From Vibrio chagasii (lineage in GTDB: Bacteria > Pseudomonadota > Gammaproteobacteria > Enterobacterales > Vibrionaceae): DNA of 64,000 bases. A program made the position numbers and the translations under genes. The DNA is taken from contig NZ_AP025465.1 of assembly GCF_024347355.1 (NCBI RefSeq), positions 434,001-498,000 on the forward strand, written 5' to 3'. The notes under the pieces are model-generated. The model did no database searches, was not told the DNA's origin, and worked only from the letters and a program-made list of their open reading frames with translations. Numbering within the stretch: the first letter of the stretch is position 1; each line of letters begins with the position of its first letter. Positions 37,586 through 47,316 of the stretch are shown piece after piece.

Positions 37586-38191
37586 CTAGTTAACGGCTGT
37601 CTCTTCTTCACCATATTCAAATGCTCGGATTACCTGCTTCACACCGGAAATGTTGCGTGCAACTTCCGTCGCGATATCTGCGTGTTCACGAGATACTAAG
37701 CCCAGTAAGAATACTTCTGAATCTTCAGTGATGACTTTCACCTTGATGCCGTTCAGCTCAGAATTAGCGAGCAGAGCCGATTTCACTTTCGTGGTAATCC
37801 AGCTGTCTTTGCTGATAGCGCTAACAGAGAGAGGCTCTTTCACGCGAATCTGATTGTGAATCGTGTCGACGCCAGGTACATCTTTCGCTTGGCTCTCAAA
37901 AGAGCGGCGTTCAGCATCTGTTGTTGCTTGGCCCATTAATACCACCGAGCCGCGATAAGAGCTTGCTGTGACACGAACGCTACCACGGTATGGCTGTTTG
38001 TTAGTGATGGCTGCGACTTCAAATTCGATATTGTTGTCGTTCCAAATCTCTTTAGTGGTTCGCGTGTCAGTGACAATGTTTGCAGTGGTTGCTGCACCAG
38101 CAATGAAAATGCCAGCACAACCAGACAAAGATAGTGTAAGTAGCGAAACACTAATCAGCTTCAATAGCGTCTTAGAGGTAAATGATTTCAT
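37586..38191 (-). CDS. dolP: Outer-membrane BON-domain lipoprotein DolP (YraP)
   Basis: DolP maintains outer-membrane integrity and binds anionic phospholipid at the division site in E. coli. The 201-residue precursor has a lipoprotein signal with lipobox LSGC (Cys25) and two BON domains (about residues 50-120 and 128-195, with ITTKVKSALLANSELNGIKV and VFLLGLVSREHADIATEVAR). It follows diaA by 16 bases on the same strand, as in E. coli. Confidence 0.92.
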   Translation of the reverse strand: MKSFTSKTLLKLISVSLLTLSLSGCAGIFIAGAATTANIVTDTRTTKEIWNDNNIEFEVAAITNKQPYRGSVRVTASSYRGSVVLMGQATTDAERRSFESQAKDVPGVDTIHNQIRVKEPLSVSAISKDSWITTKVKSALLANSELNGIKVKVITEDSEVFLLGLVSREHADIATEVARNISGVKQVIRAFEYGEEETAVN

Positions 38192-38207
38192 TGTGATGCT
38201 CCGTATA

Positions 38208-38798
38208 TCACTCTTCGTGAGCAGGGAAGAGTACTTGATCGATTAGGTCACATAGGCAGTGTAGTGTCACCATGTGCACTTCATGAATGCGCGCTGTGCG
38301 GTGTGACGGGATACGAATTTCTACATCGTGCTCACCAAGCAAACCTGCCATTTCACCACCATCTTTACCGGTAAAGGCGATGATAGTCATGTCACGAGTT
38401 ACCGCTGCTTCCATCGCCTTAATGATGTTCTTGCTGTTACCGCTAGTCGAGATAGCCAGTAAAATATCACCCGTTTGACCAAACGCACGCACCTGCTTAG
38501 AGAAGATCTCTTCGTAGTGGTAGTCGTTTGCAACCGCAGTAAGCGTGGTGTTATCAGCGGTAAGGGCCATTGCTGGTAGGCTAGGGCGCTCGGTTTCAAA
38601 ACGGTTAAGTAGGCATGATACAAATTGCTGAGCGTTTGATGCGGATCCACCATTACCACAACATAGGATTTTGTTTCCGTTGAGCAAGGTAGCAACCATA
38701 GCTTGAGCGGCGTGCGTGATTGCATCTGGTAGTGCTTCTGCAGCCGCAATTTGGATTTGAATACTTTCTGTAAAACTTTCTTTAATGCTGTCTAGCAT
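38208..38798 (-). CDS. diaA: DnaA initiator-associating protein DiaA (SIS domain)
   Basis: DiaA is a tetramer that binds DnaA and promotes its assembly at oriC. The 196-residue protein is a single SIS domain with [13 protein letters not shown] near residue 48 and the later [13 protein letters not shown] and [12 protein letters not shown] strands. It is closely related to the sedoheptulose-7-phosphate isomerase GmhA; position between yraN and dolP favours DiaA. Confidence 0.9.
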   Translation of the reverse strand: MLDSIKESFTESIQIQIAAAEALPDAITHAAQAMVATLLNGNKILCCGNGGSASNAQQFVSCLLNRFETERPSLPAMALTADNTTLTAVANDYHYEEIFSKQVRAFGQTGDILLAISTSGNSKNIIKAMEAAVTRDMTIIAFTGKDGGEMAGLLGEHDVEIRIPSHRTARIHEVHMVTLHCLCDLIDQVLFPAHEE

Positions 38799-38800
38799 GT

Positions 38801-39199
38801 TTATCCTTGGGTAATCGCGTTTTGAATCCAGTTGATATGATCATCTGGCCCTTCAATGGCAATGATATCAAACCTGAAATCTGTGGAATGTACCGACAAG
38901 CCTTGCTGCATCAGCCACACTTGGGCTGTTTTGAGTAGCCTTTGTGACTTCTTCGCTGTCACCATCTCAGCGGCATGTCCGTAGCGAGTTTGCTTACGGT
39001 ATTTTACCTCGGCAAACACAATCGTATTGTTATGGCGCATTATAAGATCAATCTCGCCACATTTTGCTATGAAGTTTTGTTGAATTAACGATAAACCGTG
39101 GCGGGTCAAATAGGCCTTTGCCACGGCCTCGTATTGATCACCCACTTGTTTATGGGTGACCTTTGCTTTGGACAAGAACGTTCGGCTAAAAAGCCCCAT
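38801..39199 (-). CDS. yraN: YraN family protein (UPF0102), putative endonuclease fold
   Basis: The 132-residue protein matches the UPF0102 family (E. coli YraN 131), with the motifs [17 protein letters not shown] and [20 protein letters not shown]. The EIDL...VFAEVK pattern resembles the restriction-endonuclease-like nuclease core, but no activity is established. I chose the ATG at 39199 (MGLFSRTFL); it overlaps the lpoA stop by 14 bases, indicating translational coupling. Confidence 0.88.
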   Translation of the reverse strand: MGLFSRTFLSKAKVTHKQVGDQYEAVAKAYLTRHGLSLIQQNFIAKCGEIDLIMRHNNTIVFAEVKYRKQTRYGHAAEMVTAKKSQRLLKTAQVWLMQQGLSVHSTDFRFDIIAIEGPDDHINWIQNAITQG

Positions 39200-41003
39200 G
39201 CTCTGCCCAGCTGATTTCACGTTGTACAACACAGTTGTTGTCGATGGTTAACACACCAGTTTTACCCGGAATACTGTAACCCTGTACGGCTTTCATCTGT
39301 GGTAGCGCATCCATTAGGTAGTATGCATCCATACCTAGCGCTTGTAGACGTTTCTGGCCGTTTGAATGTGCTGGCCATAGTTCGTTAAGCTCTTTGTTCA
39401 GCTCACCTTTGTTTTCAACTAGCAGTGGGATATCGCTGTAGAATACACCTGTTAGGTCCTCATACTGCTTGTCGCCGCTATTACTGCGTGAGTTAGAGAA
39501 CAGAGCAGGCTGGCTAGCATCTGGGTTGATCGCAACTTCAATGAAAGGCTTGATCAGCGTTAGCTCGGAGTTCTTCGCCACGATGTAGACAGAATCGATA
39601 TCACGACGACTGCGTGGCTCGGTTTCTAGGTCTAGATCAAGTAGGTTATCCATTTGCGCGATGCGTTGTTGGCTCTCTTGTAGACCGAATACTTGATTCA
39701 CGTTGCGTTGAAGTTGGCGTTTGTCCGAGAAGAAGCTGATTGCCACATCGTTATTGCTGTATTTCTTCCACTCTTCTTTAAACGCTTGCTCAACACGATC
39801 ACCAAGGCGTCCCTTCGGAGCCAGAATCAGTGGGTATTTGTAGCCTTGAGAAAACAGGTGTTTCGCTGCTTGAGCAACCTCTTGCTCAGGAGATAGAGCG
39901 AGGTAACAAATATTGGTGTCAGGTTCTAGCTGAGTTGGAATATTCAGAGCTAAAGCTGGAATCGAGTTCTCGTGATTTTTCTGCGCTTGCTGAAGCTTAG
40001 TGATGTTGCTCTTAATCAGCGGGCCAACGATGAAATCAACATTGTTCTCTTCAAGTGTCGCTTTAATTTCAGCGGCACTTTGAACATTGGTGTCCATAAC
40101 CGTCAGCGTTGCATCTTCTTCGCGCTCTTTGTCATTCATCATCGCAAAGATGAAACCATCACGTACCAGTTGTGCTTGCTTACCATATTTACCCGTTAGC
40201 GGTAGTAGCAATGCAGTGCTGGTTGGCTTGCTGATCTCTAAGGCTAAGATGTCCGTGATCGCTTGCGGTGTATAAGTAGCAGCAGGATGCTGAGGATTCT
40301 CGGCTAACCAATCAGACAGGGTTTCCTGTAGGTTTGGCAGGTTCGAGTTGAGTGTCTTCATGTAAATAGCGAGTTGTAACCAACCGGCTAAAACGTCTTC
40401 CGTCGGTGACGTTTTCAGTTCCAGAATCTCATATTGAGAGTAGCTATTTAGATTGTGCCAAATTCGATCTGCAGCTTGCTGCTGGATCTCGTCGTTATCT
40501 TCTGCGTACTCAGAATAAAGAACAAGTTCACGGCTCGCCTCGAAATACTCGCTTCGCATCTCTGAAATATTCGCGCGTAGCTCGTGGTAATCTTTCCACT
40601 GCTCGTTTGGCAGTTTCCACCAAGGCTGAAAGTTTAGTTGGCTGTACGCTTGATCCGGCTGTGAGTTATTCACTAACAGTTGAGCTCGAGCGAGTTGCCA
40701 TTCTGCTTGCTGAACTTCAGTGAGCACTTGTTTTGCTAAGCGTTTGATAAGCAGTGTCGCTTGGTCGGTTTTACCAGCTTGCACAGAAGCTTTAAGCGCC
40801 ATGATCAACCAGTCGTTTTGTAGGCTTCCTTTGCTACTGTCCGCTTGCATCATGTAACTTTCAGTGGATTGCACTGGATCTAGTGTAATATCTACGCTTG
40901 TTGGTGCTTGTGGACCTGAAGAACAAGCCGCCAATGTAATTGCTAATGCAATTGGAGTTAGTAAGCGTGGTACACTGAGTCTCTTATGGTTCATCGTTGC
41001 CAT
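39186..41003 (-). CDS. lpoA: Outer-membrane lipoprotein LpoA, activator of PBP1A
   Basis: LpoA reaches from the outer membrane through the peptidoglycan to stimulate the synthase PBP1A. The 605-residue precursor has a lipoprotein signal with lipobox LAAC (Cys27), an N-terminal helical TPR-like region (about 40-250) and a C-terminal periplasmic-binding-protein-like domain (about 260-600, with LLPLTGKYGKQAQLVRDGFI and VDFIVGPLIKSN). Two ATGs nine bases apart are possible starts; both leave the signal intact. It is divergent from rsmI, as in E. coli. Confidence 0.93.
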   Translation of the reverse strand: MATMNHKRLSVPRLLTPIALAITLAACSSGPQAPTSVDITLDPVQSTESYMMQADSSKGSLQNDWLIMALKASVQAGKTDQATLLIKRLAKQVLTEVQQAEWQLARAQLLVNNSQPDQAYSQLNFQPWWKLPNEQWKDYHELRANISEMRSEYFEASRELVLYSEYAEDNDEIQQQAADRIWHNLNSYSQYEILELKTSPTEDVLAGWLQLAIYMKTLNSNLPNLQETLSDWLAENPQHPAATYTPQAITDILALEISKPTSTALLLPLTGKYGKQAQLVRDGFIFAMMNDKEREEDATLTVMDTNVQSAAEIKATLEENNVDFIVGPLIKSNITKLQQAQKNHENSIPALALNIPTQLEPDTNICYLALSPEQEVAQAAKHLFSQGYKYPLILAPKGRLGDRVEQAFKEEWKKYSNNDVAISFFSDKRQLQRNVNQVFGLQESQQRIAQMDNLLDLDLETEPRSRRDIDSVYIVAKNSELTLIKPFIEVAINPDASQPALFSNSRSNSGDKQYEDLTGVFYSDIPLLVENKGELNKELNELWPAHSNGQKRLQALGMDAYYLMDALPQMKAVQGYSIPGKTGVLTIDNNCVVQREISWAEHGAF

Positions 41004-41064
41004 GAGTTCTTTAAATTCCGTATAAATTTGTATCTATATTAATCGTTGAAGTGATGGTAAACAA

Positions 41065-41931
41065 ATGACAGATAACAAAACCTTGCTCACAGAGAGCCCA
41101 ACTCTCTACATTGTGCCAACCCCAATCGGAAATTTGGGAGATATCACTCAAAGAGCAATTGAAATCTTATCAAGTGTCGATGTTATTGCAGCCGAAGACA
41201 CACGCCACACGGGTAAGCTGCTTGCTCACTTCAATATATCAACCAGAACGTTCGCTTTACATGATCATAATGAACAAACTAAAGCTCAAGTTCTAGTCGA
41301 AAAGCTATTAGAAGGTCAGTCTATCGCATTAGTCTCTGATGCGGGTACACCTTTAATCAGTGATCCAGGTTACCATCTTGTATCACAATGTCGTCAAGCG
41401 GGTGTGAGAGTTGTGCCACTTCCTGGTGCTTGTGCTGTGATTACCGCGTTAAGTGCGTCAGGTTTACCATCGGATCGTTTCAGCTTTGAAGGCTTCTTGC
41501 CGCCTAAGAGTAAAGGTCGTAAAGATAAGTTCCTAGAGATCGTGAAAGCTGAGCGCACGTGCATCTTCTACGAATCACCGCACCGTATTTCTGACTCTTT
41601 GCAAGATATGCTTGAGATTTTAGGCCCTGACCGTGAAGTTGTATTGGCGCGTGAGCTAACTAAGACTTTCGAAACCATTCAGGGCCTGCCTCTTGGTGAG
41701 CTGATTGAATGGATTGAAGAGGACGCGAACCGTAAGCGTGGCGAGATGGTATTACTGATTCATGGTCATCGTGAAGAAGCGAGCACTGAATTACCAGATG
41801 AAGCGACTCGTACGTTGGGTATTCTGACCAAAGAACTACCTCTTAAAAAAGCGGCCGCAATGACAGCAGAAATCTACAACCTGAAAAAGAATGCGCTGTA
41901 CAAATGGGGCCTAGAGCACTTGGATGGCTAA
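41065..41931 (+). CDS. rsmI: 16S rRNA (cytidine1402-2'-O)-methyltransferase RsmI
   Basis: RsmI methylates the ribose of C1402 in 16S rRNA, next to the base methylated by RsmH, which is encoded 850 bases downstream. The 288-residue protein has the tetrapyrrole-methylase fold with the family signature [41 protein letters not shown] and the [11 protein letters not shown] segment. Start at the ATG at 41065. Confidence 0.95.
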   Translation: MTDNKTLLTESPTLYIVPTPIGNLGDITQRAIEILSSVDVIAAEDTRHTGKLLAHFNISTRTFALHDHNEQTKAQVLVEKLLEGQSIALVSDAGTPLISDPGYHLVSQCRQAGVRVVPLPGACAVITALSASGLPSDRFSFEGFLPPKSKGRKDKFLEIVKAERTCIFYESPHRISDSLQDMLEILGPDREVVLARELTKTFETIQGLPLGELIEWIEEDANRKRGEMVLLIHGHREEASTELPDEATRTLGILTKELPLKKAAAMTAEIYNLKKNALYKWGLEHLDG

Positions 41932-41954
41932 TGCTTCTGTAGTGATTTAACGCT

Positions 41955-41998
41955 GATACAGATAAAAGAGCCCGCAATGAGCCTCTTTTATCTGTATC
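41955..41998 (+). terminator. Long-stem hairpin, probable terminator of rsmI
   Basis: GATACAGATAAAAGAG (41955-41970) pairs perfectly over 16 bases with CTCTTTTATCTGTATC (41983-41998). The T-run is inside the stem rather than after it, so termination efficiency is uncertain, but stem length is notable. Confidence 0.55.
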
Positions 41999-42130
41999 TC
42001 TCATCACAGCACTCTAATCCGCTTCTAGTTCTTAGCTCTTTTTTCATCTCGAATCTCGCCACTCGCATCCGTTCTCTAGGTCAATTCCCCATCAGTTAAT
42101 CATTGGTTTGCACCATATTTGTGATCTCGC

Positions 42131-42159
42131 TAGACACTGCACACTAATCTCTATACAAT
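42131..42159 (+). promoter_or_regulatory. Promoter of rnpB
   Basis: TAGACA (42131-42136) and TACAAT (42154-42159) are exactly 17 bases apart, about eight bases before the expected 5' end of RNase P RNA. The bases between the -10 box and the start are GC-rich (CCGCCC), the discriminator type of stringently controlled stable-RNA promoters. Confidence 0.65.
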
Positions 42160-42167
42160 CCGCCCTC

Positions 42168-42560
42168 GGAGTTGAACGGGTAATCGCTGCTTTGCTGATG
42201 TCCTTCGGGAGACTGGCAGAGGGGAGGAACGTCCGGGCTCCATAGAGCAGGGTGCCAGATAACGTCTGGGGGGCGCGAGCCCACGACAAGTGCAGCAGAG
42301 AGAAGACCGCCGATGGCCTCATTTCTTCGGAAGGGGCACAGGTAAGGCTGAAAGGGTGCGGTAAGAGCGCACCGTGCGACTGGTAACAGTTCGTAGCAAG
42401 GTAAACTCCACCCGGAGCAAGATCAAATAGGCCCTCACATTGCGTTGCTCGCGTATGGGGGCGGGTAGATTGCTTGAGCCTGTGAGCGATTGCAGGCCTA
42501 GACGAATGGTTACCGCCGCGCAAGCGGAACAGAACCCGGCGTATGTGTCAACTCCACCCA
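42168..42560 (+). ncRNA. rnpB: RNase P RNA (M1 RNA), class A
   Basis: This is the catalytic RNA that removes 5' leaders from tRNA precursors. The sequence contains the invariant blocks of bacterial class A RNase P RNA: GAGGAACGTCCGGGCTCCAT (E. coli has GAGGAAAGTCCGGGCTCCAT) near 42223, AGGGTGCCAGATAACGTCTG, GAAAGGGTGCGGTAAGAGCG, AACTCCACCCGGAGCAAG and the 3' block AGAACCCGGCGTATG. Length near 390 nt compares with 377 in E. coli. Ends are set by alignment from memory and may be off by a few bases. It is followed by a strong terminator. Small open frames in this region are artefacts. Confidence 0.97.
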
Positions 42561-42567
42561 TTTTAAG

Positions 42568-42604
42568 AACCCATCATTACTTAACGGTAGTGATGGGTTT
42601 TTTG
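42568..42604 (+). terminator. Terminator of rnpB
   Basis: AACCCATCA (42568-42576) pairs with TGATGGGTT (42591-42599), extended by four further pairs to a six-base loop, and followed by a T-run. Confidence 0.9.
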
Positions 42605-42787
42605 CTTTATATTGACGTAAATTATTTAGATTTCCTTAAAATCCGTCATCTTGGTATGAGCTTGGGTCAAAAATTCCCAAAGCCTGTACACAATATGGTG
42701 GAGATACAGCGTGAAATCAGTACACTAAAACGTTAACAGAACAAATTATTGCCGAACTAATGGCTCAATCCACTCACTGAGAAGACT

Positions 42788-43738
42788 ATGACAGAAGCAT
42801 TCAAACATATTTCAGTATTGCTTAACGAATCTATTGACGGACTTGCGATCAAACCTGACGGTACCTACATCGATGGTACTTTTGGCCGTGGTGGTCACAG
42901 CCGTACAATCCTGTCTAAACTGGGCGAGAATGGACGACTATTTAGTATCGACCGCGATCCACAAGCGATTGCAGAAGCACAAAAAATTGATGATCCTCGC
43001 TTTACTATCATCCACGGTCCATTCTCAGGCATGGCTGAATACGCAGAGCGTTATGATTTAGTGGGTAAGGTTGACGGTGTTCTGCTGGATTTAGGTGTTT
43101 CTTCTCCGCAACTTGATGACGCTGAACGTGGCTTTAGTTTCATGAAAGATGGCCCGCTGGATATGCGTATGGACCCAACTTCGGGCATCCCGGTATCTCA
43201 GTGGTTACTAGAAGCAGATCTTGATGACATCACTTGGGTGATTCGTGAGTTCGGTGAAGACAAGCACGCTCGTCGTATCGCGAAAGGCATCATTGCTTAT
43301 CAAGAAAACGAAGAGAATGAGCCGCTAACTCGCACTGGTCAGTTAGCTAAGCTTATCTCTGATGTAGCACCAAAAAGCTTCAAAGAGAAAAAGCACCCAG
43401 CAACGCGTGCTTTCCAAGCATTCCGTATCTACATTAACAGTGAACTGGAAGAGATCGATACGGCACTAAAAGGCGCAGCAAGCATTCTTGCTCCAGAAGG
43501 TCGCCTGTCTGTTATTAGCTTCCACTCACTTGAAGACCGTATGGTGAAGCGCTTTATTCGTAAAGAGAGCCAAGGCCCGCAAGTACCTCACGGCCTTCCG
43601 TTAACGGAAGAGCAGATCAAAGCACTAGGCAGTGCTGATCTTAAGCCTGTCGGTAAAGCGATCAAACCATCGAAAGGCGAAGTGGATGAGAACACTCGTT
43701 CACGTAGCTCAGTATTACGAATCGCAGAAAAGCTATAG
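42788..43738 (+). CDS. rsmH: 16S rRNA (cytosine1402-N4)-methyltransferase RsmH (MraW)
   Basis: RsmH methylates N4 of C1402 in the ribosomal P site. The 316-residue protein begins [20 protein letters not shown] and shows the SAM-binding [16 protein letters not shown] and the conserved [18 protein letters not shown]. It is the first gene of the division/cell-wall cluster here; no mraZ gene stands before it, only 180 bases after the rnpB terminator. ftsL starts four bases after its stop. Confidence 0.96.
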   Translation: MTEAFKHISVLLNESIDGLAIKPDGTYIDGTFGRGGHSRTILSKLGENGRLFSIDRDPQAIAEAQKIDDPRFTIIHGPFSGMAEYAERYDLVGKVDGVLLDLGVSSPQLDDAERGFSFMKDGPLDMRMDPTSGIPVSQWLLEADLDDITWVIREFGEDKHARRIAKGIIAYQENEENEPLTRTGQLAKLISDVAPKSFKEKKHPATRAFQAFRIYINSELEEIDTALKGAASILAPEGRLSVISFHSLEDRMVKRFIRKESQGPQVPHGLPLTEEQIKALGSADLKPVGKAIKPSKGEVDENTRSRSSVLRIAEKL

Positions 43739-43741
43739 TCA

Positions 43742-44059
43742 ATGAAGACCTCCAAGCCGAACTTAGCCAAGATAATATTTTTTGATTTGCTCTCCGTGGG
43801 TAAAGTCCCATTGGTGCTGCTTATCTGTATCTTCGCGAGCGCGATGGGGGTCGTTCTCACGACACACATGTCACGTCAGGCAATCACGCAAAAAGACATG
43901 GCATTGAGTGAGCGTGAACAGCTTGATAATGAATGGCGAAATTTAATGCTTGAAGAGACGGCTCTGGCTGAACATAGTCGCGTTCAAGCATCGGCAAAAC
44001 GAGAGCTAGACATGAAACGTCCAGACTCCGACAAAGAAGTTGTGATCACACTGAAATGA
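43742..44059 (+). CDS. ftsL: Cell division protein FtsL
   Basis: FtsL is a small bitopic protein that, with FtsB and FtsQ, activates FtsWI. The 105-residue protein has a short cytoplasmic start, one membrane segment (about 21-38, VPLVLLICIFASAMGVVL) and a periplasmic coiled coil with heptad character (MALSEREQLDNEWRNLMLEE). The C-terminal VITLK end is typical. It overlaps ftsI by four bases (ATGA). Confidence 0.93.
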   Translation: MKTSKPNLAKIIFFDLLSVGKVPLVLLICIFASAMGVVLTTHMSRQAITQKDMALSEREQLDNEWRNLMLEETALAEHSRVQASAKRELDMKRPDSDKEVVITLK

Positions 44060-45813
44060 CCGGAAAAAAGGAAAAAGCACCCGCGAAAGCCGTTAAGAAA
44101 CCAACGAAAGAGCGAGTGAAGAGCGAAAAGGACTCGGATCCAATTCTGATTAAATGGCGTTTCAACGTCGTTATTGCTTTTGTGTTGGTTGCCTTTTCTG
44201 TACTAGTAGGTCGTGTGGCTTACATCCAAGTTATTGAACCAGATAACTTAATTCGTCAGGGCGACCTTCGTTCTGTACGTGTTAAGGCTATTCCTTCTGC
44301 CCGCGGGATTATTTCAGACCGCAATGGCGAACCACTTGCCGTCAGTGTGCCTGTTGAGGCGGTATGGGCTGACCCGAAAACCATCTTCGATAAAAATGGC
44401 ATGGCCCAAATTGATCGTTGGTATGCGCTAGCTGATGTACTCGGCTTAGATCGACAATCGATGATCAACAAAATCTCCAGCGACAAATCTCGTCGTTTTA
44501 TCTACCTACAAAGACAAGTTAGCCCAGCAATGGCGAAATACATCCGCGACTTAAAGTTGGTGGGTATTGGTCTTAAAGCAGAATCACGTCGTTATTACCC
44601 AGCCGGCGAAGTCAGCGCGCATCTTATTGGTGTGACCGGAATTGACGGACACGGCCTAGAAGGTGTCGAGCGCAGCTACGATAAGTGGCTAACGGGTGAA
44701 GCCGGTAAACGTACAATCCGCAAAGACCGTTACGGGCGAGTGGTTGAAAACATTGCATTAGAAGAGCGTGAAGAAGGTAAACCACTCGAATTAACCATCG
44801 ATCAGCGCTTACAAGCCATTGCTTATCGAGCGATTAAACAGGCGGTAGCCGATCACAAGGCGACATCTGGTTCTGCAATCTTATTAGACGTAAAAACGGG
44901 TGCGGTTTTGGCTATGGTCAACGCGCCATCTTACAACCCAAACAATCGTGCTGATTTACAAAGCTTTAAGATGCGTAACCGCGTGATCACCGATGCTTTT
45001 GAACCAGGTTCGACGGTTAAGCCTTTTGTCGTTCTAGCCGCTCTCGAAAATGGCACGGCAGATGCTGATACTGTGATTGATACGGGGAACGGTATTATGC
45101 AAATCGGTGGTAGCCGTGTACGTGATACTTCCAAAGTTGGTAAGGCAGACTTGGCGTTAATCCTTAAGAAATCGAGTAACATCGGTGTGGCGAAATTAGC
45201 CCTGGATATGCCGCTTGAAGCGCTACTGGGTATGTACAGTTCTGTTGGTCTTGGTGAGATGTCTGGGCTGAACCTAGTCGGTGAAACTGTCGGTATTTTC
45301 CCGAACCGTCGACGTTGGTCTAAGTTTGAAATTGCGACCTTATCCTTTGGTTATGGTCTAGCGATTACTCCACTTCAATTGGCTCATGCCTATGCGACGT
45401 TAGCGAATCATGGTGTTTACGAACCTATTCATATCGTCAAAAGCAACGACCAAGATTTCTCAAAACAGATCATCAAGCGCGAAAATGCTGAGTTGGTTTT
45501 GAACATGCTAGAAGGCGTAACCCAAAAGGGCGGTACAGCGACAAGAGCTGCCGTGCCGGGTTACCGAGTAGCAGCAAAAACAGGTACATCTAGAAAAGCG
45601 ATTTCCGGTGGTTATGGAGACGAGTACTTCGCCTATACCGCTGGTGTTGCTCCGGTGAGTGATCCAAGAGTCTCTTTGGTTGTGATGATCAATGAACCTC
45701 AAGGTGACCTCTACTATGGTGGCTCGGTTGCAGCCCCTGTTTTTTCTGAAATCATGAAGGGCGCACTGCAAATTCTGAATGTCCCTGCTGATGAAAACAA
45801 GTTTCAAGAATAG
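44056..45813 (+). CDS. ftsI: Septal peptidoglycan transpeptidase FtsI (PBP3)
   Basis: FtsI crosslinks septal peptidoglycan with FtsW. The 585-residue protein has a basic cytoplasmic tail, a membrane anchor (about 33-53), the pedestal domain, and the transpeptidase domain with the active-site motifs STVK (EPGSTVKPF), SSN (KKSSNIG) and KTGT (KTGTSRKA). Its length matches E. coli (588). All catalytic residues are intact. Confidence 0.96.
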   Translation: MTGKKEKAPAKAVKKPTKERVKSEKDSDPILIKWRFNVVIAFVLVAFSVLVGRVAYIQVIEPDNLIRQGDLRSVRVKAIPSARGIISDRNGEPLAVSVPVEAVWADPKTIFDKNGMAQIDRWYALADVLGLDRQSMINKISSDKSRRFIYLQRQVSPAMAKYIRDLKLVGIGLKAESRRYYPAGEVSAHLIGVTGIDGHGLEGVERSYDKWLTGEAGKRTIRKDRYGRVVENIALEEREEGKPLELTIDQRLQAIAYRAIKQAVADHKATSGSAILLDVKTGAVLAMVNAPSYNPNNRADLQSFKMRNRVITDAFEPGSTVKPFVVLAALENGTADADTVIDTGNGIMQIGGSRVRDTSKVGKADLALILKKSSNIGVAKLALDMPLEALLGMYSSVGLGEMSGLNLVGETVGIFPNRRRWSKFEIATLSFGYGLAITPLQLAHAYATLANHGVYEPIHIVKSNDQDFSKQIIKRENAELVLNMLEGVTQKGGTATRAAVPGYRVAAKTGTSRKAISGGYGDEYFAYTAGVAPVSDPRVSLVVMINEPQGDLYYGGSVAAPVFSEIMKGALQILNVPADENKFQE

Positions 45814-45831
45814 AGCTAATCAGGATTCAAT

Positions 45832-47316
45832 ATGAGTAATAGCCTCACGCTGTCATCTTTACTTTCTCCTTGGGGAGATTTTAGTGCTCCCGAGTTAGCG
45901 TCGATTGCGGTTGAGCAATTGGAGCTCGACAGTCGTGCCATCAAGGACGGTGATATCTTTGTTGCCATTGTAGGGCATGCTGTCGATGGTCGTCGTTTTA
46001 TCGATAAAGCCGTAGCTCAAGGTGCAAAGGCGGTTATTGCACAAGCAAGCGACGATAAAGCGCACGGCTTGGTTGAATGGCTTAATGAAGTGCCGGTGGT
46101 TTATGTATCAGAGCTAAATTTAATTCTCTCTGAATTGGCAGGTCGAGTTTACTCTTCTCAAGCAACCAAGCTTATTGGCGTTACTGGCACTAATGGCAAA
46201 ACCACCATCACTCAATTGATTGCTCAGTGGCTAGACCTAGTGGGTCAACGTTCTGCGGTAATGGGCACCACAGGTAACGGTTTTCTAGATAATCTTAGAA
46301 CGGCGGCTAATACGACTGGTAGTGCGATTGAAATACAACGCACACTGAGTGAGTTGTCTGAAGAAAACGCCCTTTATACCGCGATGGAAATCTCTTCTCA
46401 TGGTTTGGTTCAAGGCCGAGTTAAGGCGTTGGACTTTGAGGTCGGTGTATTTACCAATCTGAGTCGTGACCACTTGGATTATCACGGTACGATGGAAGAG
46501 TATGCACTGGCTAAGAAGAGCTTGTTTACTCAACACAAGTGTAAGCACGCTGTGATTAATGTGGACGATGAAGTTGGCAAAGCTTGGATGGCAGATCTGT
46601 CCAATGCAGTAGCCGTTTCATTACTTCCGTTATCTGGTTACCAGCAGTCAGTATGGGCATCGGATGTGGCTTATGCAGAGACAGGTATCAAACTCGCTTT
46701 TGATGGTAGCTGGGGGCAGGGACAACTATCTGTTCCTTTAATTGGCCAGTTCAACGCATCAAATGTCTTGGTTGCTTTCGCGACACTACTTTCGCTAGGC
46801 ATCGACAAGCAAACCTTGATCGACACAGCACCTCAACTACAACCAGTTATTGGTCGCATGGAATTGTTCCAAGTACCAAACAAAGCAAAAGTAGTGGTCG
46901 ATTACGCGCATACACCAGACGCACTAGAGAAAGCATTAGCAGCACTACGAGTTCACTGCTCAGGAAAGCTATGGGCAATCTTTGGCTGTGGTGGTGATCG
47001 AGATACTGGCAAGCGTCCAATGATGGCGGTGACCGCAGAGCAGTTCGCCGACAACATTATTATTTCAGATGACAATCCTCGCAGCGAAGATCCTGCATTG
47101 ATTGTTAAAGACATGCTGGCCGGCTTAAGTGAGCCTGAAGCCGCCTTTGTTGAACACGATCGCTATCAGGCGGTTAAGTTTGCTTTAGAGCAGGCGGGTA
47201 ATAACGACATTATTCTTCTGGCAGGTAAAGGCCATGAGGATTACCAAGTACTGAAAGACAAAACGATCCACTATTCGGATCGAGAGTCCGCGCTACAACT
47301 TTTAGGTATTTCATAA
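45832..47316 (+). CDS. murE: UDP-MurNAc-tripeptide synthetase MurE
   Basis: MurE adds meso-diaminopimelate to UDP-MurNAc-Ala-Glu. The 494-residue ligase has the ATP loop [13 protein letters not shown] near residue 114 and the DNPR motif (DDNPRSEDP, near residue 414) that marks enzymes using diaminopimelate rather than lysine. Its last base overlaps the murF start codon (stop ends at 47316, ATG begins there), so the two are coupled. Confidence 0.96.
   Translation: MSNSLTLSSLLSPWGDFSAPELASIAVEQLELDSRAIKDGDIFVAIVGHAVDGRRFIDKAVAQGAKAVIAQASDDKAHGLVEWLNEVPVVYVSELNLILSELAGRVYSSQATKLIGVTGTNGKTTITQLIAQWLDLVGQRSAVMGTTGNGFLDNLRTAANTTGSAIEIQRTLSELSEENALYTAMEISSHGLVQGRVKALDFEVGVFTNLSRDHLDYHGTMEEYALAKKSLFTQHKCKHAVINVDDEVGKAWMADLSNAVAVSLLPLSGYQQSVWASDVAYAETGIKLAFDGSWGQGQLSVPLIGQFNASNVLVAFATLLSLGIDKQTLIDTAPQLQPVIGRMELFQVPNKAKVVVDYAHTPDALEKALAALRVHCSGKLWAIFGCGGDRDTGKRPMMAVTAEQFADNIIISDDNPRSEDPALIVKDMLAGLSEPEAAFVEHDRYQAVKFALEQAGNNDIILLAGKGHEDYQVLKDKTIHYSDRESALQLLGIS

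Noticed and set aside
42092..42736. Open frames of 80-143 codons on both strands
   Set aside because: They lie within or beside the RNase P RNA gene, whose conserved blocks explain the sequence. The frames have no family features.
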